A stretch of 64,000 bases of DNA from an uncultured Muribaculaceae bacterium. GTDB lineage: Bacteria > Bacteroidota > Bacteroidia > Bacteroidales > Muribaculaceae. Below the pieces are notes generated by a model. It was not told the origin of the DNA and did no database searches. It was given only the letters and a program-made list of their open reading frames with translations. Positions 8,618-17,207 of this stretch are shown here, piece by piece. The stretch lies in contig CAJOFM010000008.1 of the NCBI GenBank assembly GCA_905233915.1, positions 22,267 through 86,266 of the forward strand, given 5' to 3'. Position numbers and translations under genes: made by a program. Position 1 is the first letter of the stretch, and every line of letters starts with the position of its first letter.

Positions 8618-9673
8618 ATGATTATCTTAGTCATCAATCCCGGTTCAACATCCACCAAGATGGCTGTCGTTGAGGACGGCGAGCCCCGCTTGATTAAAGT
8701 GATTCGTCACTCCGCCGAGGAGTTGGCTCCGTATGCAAAGATTACCGACCAGTTTGATTTCCGTCGCAAAATGATTCTCAACGAGCTTGAGAATGCCGGA
8801 ATTCCCGTTAAATTTGATGCCATCGTCGCTCGCGGCAGCTTGACCAAGCCTCTTCCTGGCGGTGTTTATGCAGTCGATGAGAACATGATTCAGGCCACCT
8901 ATGCCAGCGAGCACCAGCATGCTTGCGACCTGGGTTGCGTTATTGCCAACGAGATTGCCAAGGGTCTGGGCTGTCCCTGCTACATTGCCGATCCCGTTGT
9001 TACCGACGAGTTGAACGATTATGCCCGCATCTGCGGCTTGTCGATGTTCAAGCGTGAGAGCATTTGGCACGCCCTGAACCAGCGCGCCATCGCCCGCCGC
9101 TTCGCCAAGGAGAACGGTAAACGCTACGAGGACCTGAACCTCATCGTTGCCCACCTGGGTGGCGGCATCTCGGTAGCCGCCCATGACCATGGCCGTGCCG
9201 TTGACGTAAACAACGCTTTGGATGGTGAAGGCCCGTTCTCACCCGAGCGCGCCGGCAGCTTGCCTGCTAAAGACCTGGTAAACCTGTGCTTCAGCGGCAA
9301 ATATACCAAGGATGAGATTCTCAAGATGATCTCTGGTAAGGGAGGCGTATTCTCGCACCTGGGAACTACCGACATGATCGAGGCCGAGAAGATGATGAAC
9401 AATGGCGACGAGAAAGCCAAGCTCGTTATCAACGCCATGATTTATCACATTGCCAAGGCTATTGCCGAGAAGGGCGCTGTGCTGTGCGGCAAGATTGATG
9501 CCATTCTCATCACTGGCGGTATCGCCTACTGGCAGTACATGGTTGACGAGTTGAAGAAACGCATCGACTGGATGGCTCCTGTTCACATCTATCCCGGCGA
9601 GGACGAGATGTCAGCACTGGCCGCCAATGCCGAGGCCGTCCTGAAAGGCGAAATCGAAGTCAAGAAATACTAA
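8618..9673 (+). CDS. buk: Butyrate kinase
   Basis: Phosphorylates ADP from butyryl phosphate (or isobutyryl/isovaleryl phosphate), giving ATP and the free acid. It is an ASKHA-fold kinase of 351 residues. Visible family marks are the N-terminal phosphate loop (ILVINPGSTSTKMAV), VARGSLTKPLPGGVYAVD, the PVVTDELNDYARICGL segment, IVAHLGGGISVAAHDHGRAVDVNNAL (phosphate 2 region) and ILITGGIAYW near the end. It follows ptb by 118 bases, spaced by a foldback repeat, and ends before a strong terminator. Confidence 0.93.
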   Translation: MIILVINPGSTSTKMAVVEDGEPRLIKVIRHSAEELAPYAKITDQFDFRRKMILNELENAGIPVKFDAIVARGSLTKPLPGGVYAVDENMIQATYASEHQHACDLGCVIANEIAKGLGCPCYIADPVVTDELNDYARICGLSMFKRESIWHALNQRAIARRFAKENGKRYEDLNLIVAHLGGGISVAAHDHGRAVDVNNALDGEGPFSPERAGSLPAKDLVNLCFSGKYTKDEILKMISGKGGVFSHLGTTDMIEAEKMMNNGDEKAKLVINAMIYHIAKAIAEKGAVLCGKIDAILITGGIAYWQYMVDELKKRIDWMAPVHIYPGEDEMSALAANAEAVLKGEIEVKKY

Positions 9674-9720
9674 TTTTACTATTGTTAGTCCATTTCTCGC
9701 AGATAGAATTAATACTATTT

Positions 9721-9768
9721 ATCAAAAATGGCATTCGCATTTTTGTCTATGCGAATGCCAATTTTGAT
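9721..9768. terminator. Bidirectional terminator after buk
   Basis: TGGCATTCGCAT (9729-9740) pairs perfectly with 9749-9760 around an eight-base loop, flanked by an A-run and a T-run, so it can end both buk and the convergent gene. Confidence 0.88.
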
Positions 9769-9791
9769 AGTTGCCGTTAATTGTGAAACCA

Positions 9792-11486
9792 TCACAAGGG
9801 AACGATACTGTTTTCGCTATAATTTGCGTTAACGATTTTTACTTTGATATAGGCTAACTTAACTGTCTTGTCTCCGTCCATGATGCGAATGCGAATCACT
9901 GGAGTGCGATCAACAGCAGATGTTCCATATTTCTCCTTTACCTTCAAGATTCCGGTTTCAGGATCAAAGTCAACATATTCGGATTGATCAGTTAGGTTGC
10001 TGCCACAATAGAAGTTCTTCAAGAGTTCAAGCTTCCACGTAAATCCAAACTCCCTCTCAATGTCACAAGCAATACAGTAATCACTATAAAAGTGTGCCAT
10101 CACATAATTCCAAATGTTTAACTGACCATTCCATTTGAGTTGAAGATCGCACGTCTCCCCATTATAGTCCTGCATGTAGGTAACAGGATATTCAGGAATG
10201 CCAATACAAGGACAGGAATTATCGGCACTATGGAGAACGGTTCGATAGTGGTACTCTTGCCTGGAAGCATTAAATCTAGCTTTATCTGCAATGTGGATAT
10301 CATTCATGGAAATCGCCTCAACGGCTGCATAATCAGAGGTAACAGTCACACCATCAGTTCGAGTGGCTTGCAACGCTACAACTGAGATGTACTCTTCGGT
10401 TGCAGGTGCCCCTGTCACGACTACTTCAACAGTCAGTGTGCCATTGGAATAATTCATAAAATGAGCTTCTGCGTTAAAGTCACTGGAAGCACGTGCATTA
10501 TGGGCAGAACCATTTCTCTTGTTGTTCGCCTTAATGACAAACCTAAGGTTCTTCAAATCCTCAACATTAGCATTTGCAGGATTCACGTGATACTGTATGT
10601 AGGTTTTTCTAGCCTTGTAGGTTTGAGAGCCAAAACCAGAGAACTCCTCAATACCCATGCTACTGCCATTTTGGCCATTGTCCATTCTCGTCATTTGGTA
10701 AGGTGAATAACCGAACAAAGCAACACGAAATGCTGGAATTCCGTCAACATAAAGTTCTGGCTGGAAAATTAGACTGGTCAATTGCGGTCTGTTGTTTATG
10801 GCAAGTGTGTAGTCAACATAGCCGCTTGTGATTCTGATGTTATACAACTTGAGTTTGGCTCTATCCATGACCACAGTGATTCCTTCAGCAGTGTCTTTCC
10901 ACGGAATTGAGGTGCGCTCTTTTATCGTACCGTCACTGTTGTAAATATCCCAACAACCAGTTGAGGAATTAGGCACATAGTAAGTACTATGAGCACCATC
11001 ATTGCTAATTGCATAGTAATCACCCTTTACTCCATCCTTATGCCAGTAACCATCACTACCGACCTTCCAGACGGTAGCACTGGTTAAGTTGGAGATAGTA
11101 AAGATGGTGCCATTGGACATCACAACCTCTATGCCATTAGCCGCTTGCCTTACGTCTTCAATTACTGTACCATTGGCTACTAGGTTCTGGATTTGTTCTA
11201 CAGCCCTGGAGTTATCCTCCCACTGTGTCATTTGCTCATCCAGTACATACTGGATGACGTAGTTAACATCGGCAATATTTACCTCACCATCATTGTTTGC
11301 GTCTCCTTCTTTTTTGTTGCTAAGAATAAAGTCAATGACAACGTTAACATCGGCAATGCTAATCTCACCGTCCCCATTCACGTCAACTTTAGAATTGTTT
11401 GCCGCTTGAACATTTGGTGCAACATGGAACATTATCTGCATTGAGAGTAAGGAGACAAATAAGTATATTATTCGTTTTTTCATCAA
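9792..11486 (-). CDS. Secreted protein with N-terminal dockerin-like repeats, DUF4988-like
   Basis: Function not recognised. The 564-residue protein has a signal peptide (cleavage near VQA-ANN, residue 28). Directly after it come two dockerin-like halves (VNGDGEISIADVNVVIDFIL and NNDGEVNIADVNYVIQYVL, about 34-87). This position is unusual, since dockerins are normally C-terminal. A stretch resembling DUF4988 surface proteins follows (about 95-150: NGIEVVMSNGTIFTIS, KVGSDGYWHKDGV). The remaining 400 residues are beta-rich with no catalytic motif I recognise. There is no lipobox Cys. Probably a cell-surface binding protein. Confidence 0.75.
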   Translation of the reverse strand: MMKKRIIYLFVSLLSMQIMFHVAPNVQAANNSKVDVNGDGEISIADVNVVIDFILSNKKEGDANNDGEVNIADVNYVIQYVLDEQMTQWEDNSRAVEQIQNLVANGTVIEDVRQAANGIEVVMSNGTIFTISNLTSATVWKVGSDGYWHKDGVKGDYYAISNDGAHSTYYVPNSSTGCWDIYNSDGTIKERTSIPWKDTAEGITVVMDRAKLKLYNIRITSGYVDYTLAINNRPQLTSLIFQPELYVDGIPAFRVALFGYSPYQMTRMDNGQNGSSMGIEEFSGFGSQTYKARKTYIQYHVNPANANVEDLKNLRFVIKANNKRNGSAHNARASSDFNAEAHFMNYSNGTLTVEVVVTGAPATEEYISVVALQATRTDGVTVTSDYAAVEAISMNDIHIADKARFNASRQEYHYRTVLHSADNSCPCIGIPEYPVTYMQDYNGETCDLQLKWNGQLNIWNYVMAHFYSDYCIACDIEREFGFTWKLELLKNFYCGSNLTDQSEYVDFDPETGILKVKEKYGTSAVDRTPVIRIRIMDGDKTVKLAYIKVKIVNANYSENSIVPL

Positions 11487-11592
11487 TTCTTTGTGGCTTT
11501 AAATCTGTTTATTATGATTCTAATAAAAACCGTTTTATGGCGAGAGAACTACTGTTGTAAGCAATAATCCTCTCGCCATCAGCTGGAATGTA

Positions 11593-14500
11593 TTACAGTT
11601 TAATTGGATTACTGCGCAGGTGGAAGTCTTTATCAGTACGAATTTGTTCCGTTTTCATGATTCCATCTTCCTCTCTCACTCCATCAGGATTGACTGGCGC
11701 TTGCCAAATGTTCAAATCAATCACCCCGTCATTGAAATCATCAGTAATATATGTAGATGGAGTGTATAGTTTGAAATCATCCATGTAATGGTAATGATAA
11801 TACCACCAACCATATGGATCCATGTCAAATACTACATTGGTTGCATCAGTAAATGTCAAATCACTAAATTGATGCTCTCCCATATACTCACCATTCATAT
11901 AATAGCGAATAGTGCCATCTTGATCAATCTCTATTCTTTCATCAATCCATTGGTTATATCTAACTGGTGCTATAAACCACTCCTCTCCGGAATCTAATAA
12001 AGGTCTTGCTCCCGCACGAATAAAGATACCTAAATGATTCTTATTCCAAGAGCCATCCCAATAGTAAGCATTATGGTAGTTTATTCTAACAGACCTATTG
12101 TTATCCAAGATTAAATCAGTCTGTTGATACGCGTATTTTGCACTTCCTCCCCAATAAGAACCGGCATCGCTATTAACAGAGTTTAGCCAATACTTTCTCT
12201 CCATCACAATTAGTCCATTATACAGTGGTTTGGTGACGGTGACAGGAAGCATGATGGTGGTTTGGGTGTTGACATCTATGACGGTTACATTGGTGGAGCC
12301 CTCGGTAATTCCTTTAAGGGTGATAGTTTCATTTTCACGGTCAAGAGTGAAATCCACAATGCCGACATTGCTGCCCACGCTGTAGCTGCCGCTGCCGTTG
12401 AGCATTTCGATGGTGACAGACTCGCCCACGGCAAGAGTCACCGACTTCTGGGAAAGCTTGAAGGGATGCGTCTCCTCCTGTGTGACCACGTTGTCGGCGG
12501 CCAAATTCTTGATTTCATCGGCAGTCAACATGCGGTTATAGATGCGCACCTCATCCATCACGCCCTTAAACGGGTACCAGTAGTCCGAGAACTTGCCGAG
12601 GTAGAGGTCGTGACTGTTCATCTCAGTGAAGTTGGCATTGATGTCTCGTTGATCCATTAACCTACCGTCAACATACATGCGCGCCTTGGTTTTGCTATAG
12701 GTCACAGCAATGTGCACCCACTCATTGAGCTTGTTACCGTCAATCTTATTTTCTGAATTCAACTCCATCCAGTGACTCTGTCCTAACCATGTTGCACCCC
12801 ATACATGCATGTTGGAGTTATCATTGAGTCCAATCTCCAAAACTGGTCCTGTTCGATCATGGTCTCTTGCAAAAATACAATGTGTACCTCTGCTGCTGTA
12901 ATTTCCCCAGCCATCCATGCCGGCCCAGTCGAGGGGCTTGACATAGCAGGCAAAGGTGAAGCCGTCGGTGAACTGCAGCGACTGGCTGTTGGGGATGCGG
13001 ATGTAGCCTGGATGGTTGTAGCCGCCAAAGTGCCAGGCTCCTCCCGTATCACCATTCACACCATGGGTGCTCCACAAGTCATGCACCTCTCCATGATTGC
13101 CGTTACCACTGGCGTCACGGGCATCGCCATCAAAGGGGTAATAGGCCACAAGGCCGTCATTAAGGTCCAGATTAGTCTCACTGTCAAGGACAGCACGAAT
13201 CATAGCAACGATTGTTGCTATATCTATTTGGTCATCAGTGAATGATACTGAACCATTGTTAAGTACCGCCATAATTACAGCAACCACATCACCCACGTCT
13301 GCAACGTCATCACCATTAGTGTCATAGTTCGCGCATGACGTACCAGTCAATGTATAGGTCACGGGGTCAATACCATCACCAGCATTAACTGTGAGCAGTG
13401 CGGTATGGTCGCCCGAAGCAGTGGGATTATAGTCAACCTTAACGGTCTTGCCTCCATCGGCATTGGCATCGGCAGCACTCACCGAGTTTACCACAGAAAA
13501 CATCCCGGCATTGGCCCCACTGAGAGAGATGCTCACATCTTGGTCCAAATTCTGACCTACCACCGACAGCGAGGCTGTGTGCTGTGAGTTGGTGTTCACC
13601 GTCCCGAACCGCCTGCCCGTCAACTGTGTCGAGAGTGACTTCTCATTTCTCATAGGCGTTAAAACTAAGGCCTGTTGAGAAACAGAAAAATCATAACTTT
13701 CAACTGTTAGCAAATAACTATAGTAATAGTTATCACCAACACCACCCCATCCCCAATTCACACTAAATCTGCCATCTTCATCATAGCCATCAAAAATAAA
13801 AGCATGACCTGATCCAGACTTCGAATCATCGGCACTATATATAATGGGTAATTGTTCATCTAATTGTTGCCTTAACAACTCATCCCATTCCTCAACAGAA
13901 TTGAAATTCGCTCTTTGATTTCCAGTATAGTCATATTCAAAATGTTTAGAAACAGCATTTATTATGCCACCCACAGTTGATTCTGTTTCACGAGCTCCAT
14001 ATTCAACTTCACTTGCTATGCCAAGGTCATACATTAGTTTTGCCACCTCATCTATTTGCTCTATGGTATATGTATTGCCATCTGTATAATTATTTTGCAT
14101 CAAATCCCAGTTATAGTAGGAATTGGCAAAATTGGCACTCATAGTGACCTGATACTTTTCTTCATGCAACAATGCTCCTGTAGGATCGTAAGGATAAGGA
14201 ACATATTGTGTAACTTCGCTGGTATAACGGTTACTTCCAATGCCAACCTTTGGCCACTTGTGGAATCTCATGATCTGTGCCACAGCAGTCGGTCCGCAAC
14301 CTGTTAATGCATGTTCTTGATTTTCGTCGTTCCCTCCATAAGCAAAAGGGCATCTTTTGTTATATGGATAACACTGATCCCATTTGGTGGTAAGTAAGGG
14401 TCCGACTCTAGTATTGAGTTTTACCGGTTTGCGGGCCTTTACCTCGGGGTGGTCACGCAGGTACTGGAGCTGCCGCTGGTACTCGCCCAGCCACCACTTT

Positions 14501-14814
14501 GCGTTTTCGGGCAGCGACTCGTAGTCAAACGTGCCGCACGTACTGTAACCCCAAACGGGCACCGTGCGGTCATCGCCACTGACGACAATGAAGCCGCCGT
14601 CATCACCGTTATTGAACACATAGTAGTCGGGCTTGCCGTCAACAGAGCGCGCCTGATGGGCGAGCTTGAGGGTTGCCCCGGCCTTGAGGCTGTGGCCGCC
14701 CTGGTTGACAAAGTCACGCGCCACGGCCAGGGCACGGTCGGCAGTGACCACCTCGGCCTGGCACAACACGATGGCTGACAACGCCATCAACAGGGATAAA
14801 AACATTATTTTCAT
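11593..14814 (-). CDS. Secreted C10 (streptopain) cysteine protease with LamG and dockerin-like domains
   Basis: Extracellular papain-fold protease related to streptococcal SpeB. The start chosen is the ATG at 14814 (MKIMFLSLLMALSAIVLCQA, a signal peptide); an in-frame ATG 63 bases upstream would put non-signal residues in front. Order: Spi-type propeptide (about 21-130), C10 catalytic domain (about 140-400) with nucleophile Cys173 in TGCGPTAVAQ, His337 in GSGHAFIFDGY and Asn353-Trp354 in VNWGWGG, an Ig-like choice-of-anchor domain (about 400-515), a dockerin-like pair (about 518-570), a LamG/concanavalin domain (about 575-770, GLVAYYPFDGDARD), an Ig-like domain, and a second LamG-like end. 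All catalytic residues are present. Expected roles are protein degradation or host factor cleavage. Confidence 0.9.
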   Translation of the reverse strand: MKIMFLSLLMALSAIVLCQAEVVTADRALAVARDFVNQGGHSLKAGATLKLAHQARSVDGKPDYYVFNNGDDGGFIVVSGDDRTVPVWGYSTCGTFDYESLPENAKWWLGEYQRQLQYLRDHPEVKARKPVKLNTRVGPLLTTKWDQCYPYNKRCPFAYGGNDENQEHALTGCGPTAVAQIMRFHKWPKVGIGSNRYTSEVTQYVPYPYDPTGALLHEEKYQVTMSANFANSYYNWDLMQNNYTDGNTYTIEQIDEVAKLMYDLGIASEVEYGARETESTVGGIINAVSKHFEYDYTGNQRANFNSVEEWDELLRQQLDEQLPIIYSADDSKSGSGHAFIFDGYDEDGRFSVNWGWGGVGDNYYYSYLLTVESYDFSVSQQALVLTPMRNEKSLSTQLTGRRFGTVNTNSQHTASLSVVGQNLDQDVSISLSGANAGMFSVVNSVSAADANADGGKTVKVDYNPTASGDHTALLTVNAGDGIDPVTYTLTGTSCANYDTNGDDVADVGDVVAVIMAVLNNGSVSFTDDQIDIATIVAMIRAVLDSETNLDLNDGLVAYYPFDGDARDASGNGNHGEVHDLWSTHGVNGDTGGAWHFGGYNHPGYIRIPNSQSLQFTDGFTFACYVKPLDWAGMDGWGNYSSRGTHCIFARDHDRTGPVLEIGLNDNSNMHVWGATWLGQSHWMELNSENKIDGNKLNEWVHIAVTYSKTKARMYVDGRLMDQRDINANFTEMNSHDLYLGKFSDYWYPFKGVMDEVRIYNRMLTADEIKNLAADNVVTQEETHPFKLSQKSVTLAVGESVTIEMLNGSGSYSVGSNVGIVDFTLDRENETITLKGITEGSTNVTVIDVNTQTTIMLPVTVTKPLYNGLIVMERKYWLNSVNSDAGSYWGGSAKYAYQQTDLILDNNRSVRINYHNAYYWDGSWNKNHLGIFIRAGARPLLDSGEEWFIAPVRYNQWIDERIEIDQDGTIRYYMNGEYMGEHQFSDLTFTDATNVVFDMDPYGWWYYHYHYMDDFKLYTPSTYITDDFNDGVIDLNIWQAPVNPDGVREEDGIMKTEQIRTDKDFHLRSNPIKL

Positions 14815-15036
14815 TTCGATCAATGGTTTTATCGTTAATAATATTACAGGTATTGAAATGTCACAGTGCACCATCACTCACAGCAATCCACATGGGATTC
14901 TGTGGCTATGGCATGGTTATAGATTAAATGCACAAAGTCCTTTGAAAAAACGGGGATAGAACTATACACCCATTATCATCGGCAAAATAACAAAAAAAGA
15001 ATGAGAAAACCAAGAGAAAGTTTAAGAAAATTAAAA

Positions 15037-15693
15037 TCAAAGGATGTGGAGCTGTTGCAGATAGGCGATGGTGCCTGTCACAAGGCCGTAGAGGGACAAA
15101 ATCAGGATGATGGAGCCGATGATGCGGTTGATGAGCCACATGGAGCGGATGTTGAAATGGGTGCGCACCTTGTCCACAAAGAAGGTGATGACAGCCCACC
15201 ATGCCAAAGCACCGGCAACGATAAAGAGATAGCCGAGTATGACGTGATAAAACTTGTATTCTGGTAGAGGGAAACTAAATCGAGCGAAAAGCGGTATAAT
15301 CAGGAACATGATGAGGGGATTGCTCAAGGTGAACAGGAAACCCGTGACCATGTCGCGCCAATGGTCGTTGCGTTGCTCAATGTTTTCCCTGATCTGACTC
15401 ACGGGGTTGTGCATAATCATATAGCCGGCATAGACGATTAGGATGATACTGCCTATGATTTGCAGCACGTTGACATGATCGGCGATAAAGTCAGTTACCA
15501 GGGAAATGCCGAGACCCACCAGCAGACAATAGAACAAATCGCTAAGCGAGGCACCTATTCCAGTGAAGAAGCCAGACTCACGGCCATTATTCAGGGTGCG
15601 CTGGACACACAGGATACCTATAGGTCCCATCGGTGCCGACAGGATAATACCTATCGACATGCAACCGACTAATATGGATATGATAGTACCCAC
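15037..15693 (-). CDS. LysE/RhtB family transporter
   Basis: Inner-membrane exporter of the LysE superfamily, 218 residues with about six membrane helices. The N-terminal family signature is present (SAPMGPIGILCVQRTLNNGRESGFFTGIGA), as is the LSNPLIMFLI segment of the fourth helix. LysE-type proteins export amino acids or small related solutes; the substrate cannot be told. It is a single gene, separated from the EFR1 gene by about 100 bases that include its promoter. The ~220-base stretch between it and the protease gene holds no gene or hairpin I can support. Confidence 0.88.
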   Translation of the reverse strand: MGTIISILVGCMSIGIILSAPMGPIGILCVQRTLNNGRESGFFTGIGASLSDLFYCLLVGLGISLVTDFIADHVNVLQIIGSIILIVYAGYMIMHNPVSQIRENIEQRNDHWRDMVTGFLFTLSNPLIMFLIIPLFARFSFPLPEYKFYHVILGYLFIVAGALAWWAVITFFVDKVRTHFNIRSMWLINRIIGSIILILSLYGLVTGTIAYLQQLHIL

Positions 15694-15718
15694 TGCTGGA
15701 GGTTTAGATTACAACTTG

Positions 15719-15726
15719 CAAAGATA
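15719..15726 (-). promoter_or_regulatory. -7 element of the LysE-type gene
   Basis: Minus-strand TATCTTTG, a TAnnTTTG match; the start would be near 15712, giving a leader of about 19 bases. Confidence 0.55.
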
Positions 15727-15796
15727 ATAAAAAGTTTTTTAGTTTCCAGTTTATAGTCACTTGTTTTTAGTGCAGATTGACATAAACCGCTGTCAG

Positions 15797-16573
15797 TTAC
15801 TTGTTAAAATAGTATTGACGTTTGCCTCGTGTGCGGCCCGCAAAGTCGATAGCATGTGTCGGGCAATGGTGATAGCAGGAAAAACAGGTGGTGCACAGGC
15901 CGTTATGCTGCCACTCGGGCGGATTTCCATTAGCGCAGTCGATGTTACCGACAGGGCACACCTGCTGGCACTTACCGCAGCGGATACAGGTGCTGGTATC
16001 GACGGTAAATTTAGTATCAGTTACCCAGTGCTTGAGGAAGAAGCCACCCAGCAATCTGCTGTTTGTGCGGGGCCAGCGGCTTTTATTGATGTGCCGCACG
16101 CCCTTATTGCGGTTAACGATTTGAGGCAATATCGCCGACAACTCCTCACGAGCCGCAGCTACCTTGCGGGCAGCGCTCTCAGGAGTATCAATCTGGTCGA
16201 TGAGCGGGAAATTGTAGGTCTCGGGCATAATCACCGAGAAGACACTGTCGAGCGAGACTCCTATCGATTGTAAATCCTCGGTCAAATAATCAAAGGTCAA
16301 ACCCACATCGTCGCCACAGGTCGCAAACGCATAGCAATACTGACCCTGGTAACCGGTCAAGCGAAGGCGCTTGATAAAGTCCCGCACAATGAAGGGCGGG
16401 CGCCAGCCATGAATGGGGAAACAGAAGCCGATGCGCTCATCGGCAGTCAGTTGATAATCATAATTACCCTTAACAACCGCATCAGCTATTGAAATTAGAC
16501 GGTCATCGGTAGCTTGAGCCAATTGTGAAGCAACAAACCCTGTGTTACCTGTTCCGCTGAAATATAATATCAT
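15797..16573 (-). CDS. EFR1 family flavodoxin-ferredoxin protein
   Basis: Cytosolic electron-transfer protein joining a flavodoxin-like domain to two [4Fe-4S] clusters. The FMN phosphate loop is at the very start (MILYFSGTGNTGFVASQLA), which decides for the ATG at 16573 over one 24 bases upstream. The C-terminal part (about 185-245) has CIRCGKCQQVCPVGNIDC and CTTCFSCYHHC, both with ferredoxin spacing. The start overlaps the end of the YiiX-type gene by 29 bases, so the two are co-translated. Its partner enzyme is unknown. Confidence 0.87.
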   Translation of the reverse strand: MILYFSGTGNTGFVASQLAQATDDRLISIADAVVKGNYDYQLTADERIGFCFPIHGWRPPFIVRDFIKRLRLTGYQGQYCYAFATCGDDVGLTFDYLTEDLQSIGVSLDSVFSVIMPETYNFPLIDQIDTPESAARKVAAAREELSAILPQIVNRNKGVRHINKSRWPRTNSRLLGGFFLKHWVTDTKFTVDTSTCIRCGKCQQVCPVGNIDCANGNPPEWQHNGLCTTCFSCYHHCPTHAIDFAGRTRGKRQYYFNK

Positions 16574-17207
16574 GATCGTTATAGTAAATCTTAGCAATAA
16601 TGGTCACTTGCTGCCTGCGCGACAGTTCCCCAGGGTTGGTTCCCGGAGCGCCCTCAGGTACAGTCAAGCCACGCTCGGCATAAAACTTCAGCCAATAGTC
16701 AGTCACTTGCCCTGACTTGTCATGAAATGACATCGAGATTGGTTCGAAAATGAGTGCCCCATGATGATTGACATAATTCATCTGTACCAATTCGCTGCAA
16801 TACAGGGCACTATCTCCAGGCATATAGAGGTCATCATAGGGCTTACCCACCATCGCAAGACAATGCTTTATCGACCTATCAAAGTCCACATCAACACTTA
16901 CCCTGCCGAGTAACAAGCGGGGGTTTTCAAGCAAGAACGAGTTAATGGGTGTGAGTTGTACGGCAGGTTTTACAGCTTCGATGACATACAGCAATCCTTC
17001 TTCCCCGCCTATACGGTGAACAATGCCCACATGGTCGATGGGCAGTTCCTCTACCCCACTGGTCACAGCGGTTATTGCATTGGCCGAATCCGGGCAACAG
17101 AAAAGCAGATCGCCTTCACGCAGATTATTCATCCACTGGCCCTCGAGCGGTAATGAAAAGCACAATGCCCAAATAATGGCGAAGAGTTTAATACCACGTG
17201 ACACCAT
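16545..17207 (-). CDS. YiiX/YebB-like NlpC/P60 cysteine hydrolase
   Basis: Exported hydrolase of the permuted NlpC/P60 (YiiX) family, about 220 residues. It begins with a signal peptide (MVSRGIKLFAIIWALCFSLPLEG) and continues with the motif LREGDLLFCCPDS. The catalytic His is in PIDHVGIVHR and the catalytic Cys in SALYCSELVQMNY, in the permuted order of the family. Such enzymes act on peptide or acyl bonds, often in the envelope. It overlaps the 3' end of lptD by 20 bases with the ATG at 17207 (44 bases with an alternative ATG at 17231), so it is in the lptD transcription unit. Confidence 0.85.
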   Translation of the reverse strand: MVSRGIKLFAIIWALCFSLPLEGQWMNNLREGDLLFCCPDSANAITAVTSGVEELPIDHVGIVHRIGGEEGLLYVIEAVKPAVQLTPINSFLLENPRLLLGRVSVDVDFDRSIKHCLAMVGKPYDDLYMPGDSALYCSELVQMNYVNHHGALIFEPISMSFHDKSGQVTDYWLKFYAERGLTVPEGAPGTNPGELSRRQQVTIIAKIYYNDHDIIFQRNR

